Assembly (NCBI GenBank): GCA_030528355.1
Contig: JAUMZA010000002.1
Location: 43,070-107,069 of the forward strand
Reading direction: 5' to 3'
Origin: Candidatus Saccharimonadota bacterium
GTDB taxonomy: Bacteria; Patescibacteriota; Saccharimonadia; Saccharimonadales; Saccharimonadaceae
DNA: 64,000 nt
Shown: piece by piece, positions 60,762 to 64,000 of the stretch
Position numbering within the stretch: the first letter of the stretch is position 1
Layout: every line of letters starts with the position of its first letter
Made by a program: the position numbers and the translations under genes
Notes under the pieces: model-generated
The model's database searches: none
Told to the model about the DNA's origin: nothing
The model's input: only the letters and a program-made list of their open reading frames with translations

Positions 60762-61739
60762 TTACGCCGCAGAACGCTTAAACAACCTACGGAGCGAGAA
60801 TCGTCCGAGCATTTTTTGTACTCGCTTCCTACGAGAGCGTTCTTCTAGCTCTTTACTTACTTCATGCAGTCGACTGCTCGAAATTGCTTGCACCTGGCTA
60901 TCAAGCAGTGCATTCTCTACAATTATACCTTTGTCAGCCATCTCAGCCTGATACTTCTGAGCTTGAGCCGCCCGGTCTGCCTCGATAAGCGACATGCCAT
61001 CAAGTATACCGTGCGTTTCCTCTTCATCCAACTCCACAGGCTCTTCATCAGCCTCTTGTGCCTCAGGTGATGTCGCAAGTGTCTCAGCAGCTGTCTCTAC
61101 CATTGGCTGCGGAATAGTTTCAGGAGATGGAGTAGCGACAGGCTCATCTACGGCCGATTCAACAGAGCTATCCTCACCAGTTGGTTCGGCGGTCTGTTCT
61201 GACGGATCAGCTGTAGCCTGTTCGGCCTGCTCATCAGATCGCTTAATGAGCGTGTCGATTGATTCAGCATGATTAATAGCAGCCTCGAAAGTCATCTTTT
61301 CATCGTTCACCATCTCTAATAGGCGGTTATGTATGCCTGCCATTGCTACGTCACGCAGCTCAGCATCATCCTTCGCTAAGCGAGCTACTTCTATAGTGTC
61401 AGCAAGAGAGGTCTCACCGCTTACTATTTTTTGACTTATGCGATCTTGTTTTATATGGGCAAGAGCTTCACCCTGTGTTGATTTATCCTCTACTTCAGCA
61501 GCACTGTGTACCAAATCTATCAATTCCGTCAAGGATAGGTCATCATAGGAAAAATCACCCAGTAAACGACCATCTGCATACTTCCCCGGCTCTTCATCCT
61601 GTGGCCGACCAACCCAGCCTTTTGGAGCCTCTGGGCGTGCTGCTAAATATTCATCAAGCGTTAGTTCGGTCTTTGGAGCAGTTTCTGCACCCCAAGCCTG
61701 CATGCGTTCTTCCATAGTGGTTGGTACTCGTTCTATCAT
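60762..61739 (-). CDS. Acidic protein, related at its N-terminus to the 703-residue protein
   Basis: 325 residues, soluble, very acidic between residues 175 and 250 (TADPSEQTAEPTGEDS). The N-terminal LDEYLAARPEAP corresponds to FEEYIAQRPEAP in 54726, and LTELIDLVHSAAEVEDKSTQ corresponds to its repeat start MKELIQLARDARLAGDK. No membrane helix; the C-terminus is basic (SRRKRVQKMLGRFSLRRLFKR). It appears to be a paralogue that lacks the membrane part. Function unknown. Confidence 0.7.
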   Translation of the reverse strand: MIERVPTTMEERMQAWGAETAPKTELTLDEYLAARPEAPKGWVGRPQDEEPGKYADGRLLGDFSYDDLSLTELIDLVHSAAEVEDKSTQGEALAHIKQDRISQKIVSGETSLADTIEVARLAKDDAELRDVAMAGIHNRLLEMVNDEKMTFEAAINHAESIDTLIKRSDEQAEQATADPSEQTAEPTGEDSSVESAVDEPVATPSPETIPQPMVETAAETLATSPEAQEADEEPVELDEEETHGILDGMSLIEADRAAQAQKYQAEMADKGIIVENALLDSQVQAISSSRLHEVSKELEERSRRKRVQKMLGRFSLRRLFKRSAA

Positions 61740-61843
61740 AATAATTACCTATACCTATCGTTTATCTAATTGCTTATCTTGCGTTTACTATTGCCTATTT
61801 CTTGTGTACATTTCTTACAATAGCATAAATGCAATAAAAAAGC

Positions 61844-61870
61844 AATAGCCTAACAATAAATTAGGCTATT
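61844..61870 (-). terminator. Terminator of galU
   Basis: AATAGCCTAA pairs with TTAGGCTATT around a 7-nt loop; on the minus strand GCTTTTTTATT follows. Confidence 0.8.
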
Positions 61871-61893
61871 TTACAAAAATATTGAGTATTTAC

Positions 61894-62721
61894 TTATTGA
61901 CCCAATCGAGCACCCAAAATCACCTGATTGGCCTGCAGCCACGCATAGGCATCACCCGCATCAAAATACTGCCCCTGCACTGGTACCACCTTCATACTAC
62001 CGCCCGTTAACACATATTGGTTAATTGGTTCGGTAATCATATACTCACCCGTAATTTCTACATTTGCATAGGCTGCAGTTGCCTGAAGCAGTTCGTAATT
62101 AAAGATATACTTGCTCACGTTAATGTAATTGCTTGGGGCGGTCTCTGGCTGTGGATGTTCCACCATCTGGTAATAATTACCGTTCTGGTCAAACTCAATC
62201 ACCCCGTATTTTTCAACTGATTGCGGGTCCACCTGTGCACTTAACATCGAACAGCCACCCTCCGGCGTTTGTGCAATCAGCCGTGCCAGTTCGGAGCTAC
62301 CATCGGCATTATAGATAAAATCATCACCCATCATCACCGCTACTGACTCGCCCGGCTTAATATATGGCAAACACATACCAACTGGAATAGCCGTACCATA
62401 TTTGGTATTAATTTCTTGATCAATGTAGTAAAAATTAATCCCCTGCGGCGGCATAATATACCGCATATACTCTGTTTTACCAGTATATTGCAAATACTGC
62501 TCGAGCCGCTGATGGCGACTATAGTACTGTTCGAGCTGCGTATCTGCCGCATTAACCACAAAGTAGATATCGGTGATACCCGCTAACACCGCATCTTGCA
62601 CCACGTAATCGATCACCGGACGATTACCGATTGGTAGCATGCACTTTTCAATCGCTTTTGTAACTGGCAAGCGGCGTGTGCCCCACCCTGCCACAGGAAT
62701 GATTGCTTTTGTAATACTCAT
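61894..62721 (-). CDS. galU: UTP--glucose-1-phosphate uridylyltransferase
   Basis: 275 residues. The nucleotide-binding loop reads AGWGTRRLPVTKAIEKCMLPI, where most GalU proteins have G-x-G-T-R-x-L-P-x-T-K-x-x-P-K-E-M-L-P; the family match is clear, with a serine-rich variation. VMMGDDFIYN is the metal/UTP site. It makes UDP-glucose for cell-wall glycopolymers, consistent with the LCP protein. TATAAT lies 6 nt before the ATG (leaderless). Confidence 0.93.
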   Translation of the reverse strand: MSITKAIIPVAGWGTRRLPVTKAIEKCMLPIGNRPVIDYVVQDAVLAGITDIYFVVNAADTQLEQYYSRHQRLEQYLQYTGKTEYMRYIMPPQGINFYYIDQEINTKYGTAIPVGMCLPYIKPGESVAVMMGDDFIYNADGSSELARLIAQTPEGGCSMLSAQVDPQSVEKYGVIEFDQNGNYYQMVEHPQPETAPSNYINVSKYIFNYELLQATAAYANVEITGEYMITEPINQYVLTGGSMKVVPVQGQYFDAGDAYAWLQANQVILGARLGQ

Positions 62722-62727
62722 ATCGTT

Positions 62728-62733
62728 ATTATA
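62728..62733 (-). promoter_or_regulatory. -10 box TATAAT of galU
   Basis: TATAAT ends 6 nt before the ATG at 62721; the -35 is weak. Confidence 0.55.
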
Positions 62734-62761
62734 CCAGGCAACGAAGCGTTAACACTAATTG

Positions 62762-63979
62762 CTACTTCATTAGACGGCGTACACCTAGCCATACCGCACC
62801 AAGCACGCCAACTCCACTCCACCAGTACCATTCAATACCAAATAATTTTGGTGTTGAGGTCTGAGAGTCTGTCGCAGCAGCCTTACTGTCTGCTTTTTTA
62901 TCAGGCAATGCCAGACTGACCGCCTCCATTGCATCCATATTCACAGTCTTTTCCGTTGCAGCTGGCGTAGACTGGGCCGCCGATGATACCTTTACTGGTA
63001 CCGCCCCGCCGCCGCCAGACCTTCGTGCCACTACTACCGCAGGGCGACGTGATTCAACCGACTTTTTTACCGCATACGGCACCGAAAAATCTGTTGATAA
63101 CACCACTTCATTCGTGACTGGCTTTAGCTCCTCGAGCGGTGGCTGTGCAGCTTGGCTGGCTGTTGTTTCCTCTGGCTTACCTGGGGCTGGATTCGGTGCA
63201 GGATTTGAACTCACCGCCGATTCTTTTACTGTCAGTGGTACTGGTGCAGTTTTTGCAATCTCAATAGACGTCCCGCTAACTTCCTGCAGTACGACAAGCA
63301 CAAGCGCATATTCACCAGCTGGCAGTAGCTCTAGTAACTTTGAAATCTCAAGGATATCTCGCTGCTCACCTCGAACAGATTTATCAATCGGCAGAGACGA
63401 TAATTCCTTGCCGTGTGTATCCACCACCATCAACTGTACAGCTGCCGAGTCTGGCACAGCAACAATTGAGCCTCGGACGGTGCATACCGCTGCACTTTGC
63501 TTTGTGTAGGTGTATGCTTCATCAGTAAACGATACTTTTGGCACAGATACAGGGGTAGTCACTTTTACAGTATGTGTCGCAACAATACGTGCTAGCCGTG
63601 CATCTTCTATCGTAGCCGTTACGACATGCTCACCTGGCATTGTATCTTTATAGTAAACAGTGCCAACGGCAGTATTGGCAGCAAGCGGCAATGTAGTAAT
63701 GGCCCTGCTCGCCTCTTTGTCTGCAAAGAACACACCTGTAGCAGAACTTGACTGCAGCCTTACCACCAACTCATCGCCATCCACTACTGCCAACTGAGCA
63801 GCCTCATCTTGCAGTCGCAACACAATCTCTTGCAGGCTAGATGCCTCAATCTGTGCTACAGGTGAGCTTATATTAATAGCTTTGATGTCAGCAGTAGCGG
63901 CCATTGCCGCCGTATTAGACAATAGCCCGCTAACTACTACCACTCCTCCAATATATAGGGCATATATAGTACGCTTCAT
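62762..63979 (-). CDS. Secreted C-terminally anchored protein, function unknown
   Basis: 405 residues. Signal peptide (YALYIGGVVVVSGLLSNTAAMAA), an external part with two Ig-like beta domains (about residues 30-260, with TYKDT-like PGEHVVTATIEDARLA and PAGEYALVLVVLQE), a proline/alanine-rich stretch, and a C-terminal TM helix (WYWWSGVGVLGAVWLGV) followed by RRLMK. The layout of signal peptide, beta domains and terminal helix with basic tail is that of a surface protein anchored by its C-terminus. No LPxTG is present. It may be the last gene of an upstream unit that lies outside the window. Confidence 0.8.
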   Translation of the reverse strand: MKRTIYALYIGGVVVVSGLLSNTAAMAATADIKAINISSPVAQIEASSLQEIVLRLQDEAAQLAVVDGDELVVRLQSSSATGVFFADKEASRAITTLPLAANTAVGTVYYKDTMPGEHVVTATIEDARLARIVATHTVKVTTPVSVPKVSFTDEAYTYTKQSAAVCTVRGSIVAVPDSAAVQLMVVDTHGKELSSLPIDKSVRGEQRDILEISKLLELLPAGEYALVLVVLQEVSGTSIEIAKTAPVPLTVKESAVSSNPAPNPAPGKPEETTASQAAQPPLEELKPVTNEVVLSTDFSVPYAVKKSVESRRPAVVVARRSGGGGAVPVKVSSAAQSTPAATEKTVNMDAMEAVSLALPDKKADSKAAATDSQTSTPKLFGIEWYWWSGVGVLGAVWLGVRRLMK

Positions 63980-64000
63980 ACCACTCCTCGCATTTACCCG

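Noticed and set aside
1-64000. tRNA or rRNA genes and CRISPR arrays
   Set aside because: Scanning the intergenic gaps for T-loop sequences and for regularly spaced repeats gave nothing convincing; all gaps are shorter than 300 nt.

Overview
This window most likely comes from a Candidatus Saccharibacteria (TM7) or closely related Patescibacteria genome. The evidence is compact housekeeping genes, many large acidic low-complexity proteins with one glycine-rich membrane segment, a short prolyl-tRNA synthetase, and a Gram-positive-like envelope gene set (FtsEX with a CHAP hydrolase, LCP ligase, UppS, UppP, GalU, an LPKTG surface protein). TGA is used as a stop codon (for example ftsE, which overlaps ftsX as ATGA) and RF2 is present, so the code is the standard bacterial one. 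I see no tRNA, rRNA or CRISPR. The taxonomic call is inference from content.

Layout. 1-3.9 kb: a flippase-like membrane protein, a Trm11/TrmG10-like methyltransferase, an acidic membrane protein and rpmA. 3.9-17.3 kb, almost all minus strand: serS, hpf, secA, an M16 peptidase, murD, htpX, prfB, ftsE, ftsX, a secreted CHAP hydrolase and ctpA; the hpf-secA-prfB-ftsEX-ctp order recalls Bacillus. 17.4-20.6 kb: a plus-strand array of five small, self-contained expression cassettes of unknown function. 20.6-28 kb: a MacB/LolD-type ABC exporter, a frameshifted small gene, two small hypothetical genes, uppP, a lipoprotein and a DUF2207 protein. 28-36.2 kb: lysS, greA, proS, a CPBP protease, rseP, uppS, frr, tsf, rpsB. 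36.3-40.5 kb: Saccharibacteria-style hypothetical proteins, one with a phosphoribosyltransferase-like motif. 40.5-44.2 kb: rpmE, a decayed membrane gene, and a nucleotidyltransferase/kinase insertion flanked by a duplicated ung 3' end, then ung. 44.2-54.3 kb: prfA-prmC, htrA, an LCP protein, lepB, parAB, a DUF2157 pair, rplU. 54.4-64 kb: surface-type acidic proteins, an LPKTG protein, galU and a secreted membrane-anchored protein.

The most interesting object is the five-cassette array (17,389-20,630). Each cassette has its own TTGACT promoter, an mRNA-terminal hairpin with a constant AAYCCC loop and compensating stem changes, a strong Shine-Dalgarno, one small soluble ORF, and a long terminator whose T-tract runs close to or into the next promoter. 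In three cassettes the ORF is bounded on both sides by CCTAGG. The five proteins appear to be one diverging family. Two further observations stand out: many genes have a -10 box 6-7 nt before the start codon, implying leaderless mRNAs, and a degenerate copy of the ung 3' end marks an insertion at 41.4-43.5 kb.
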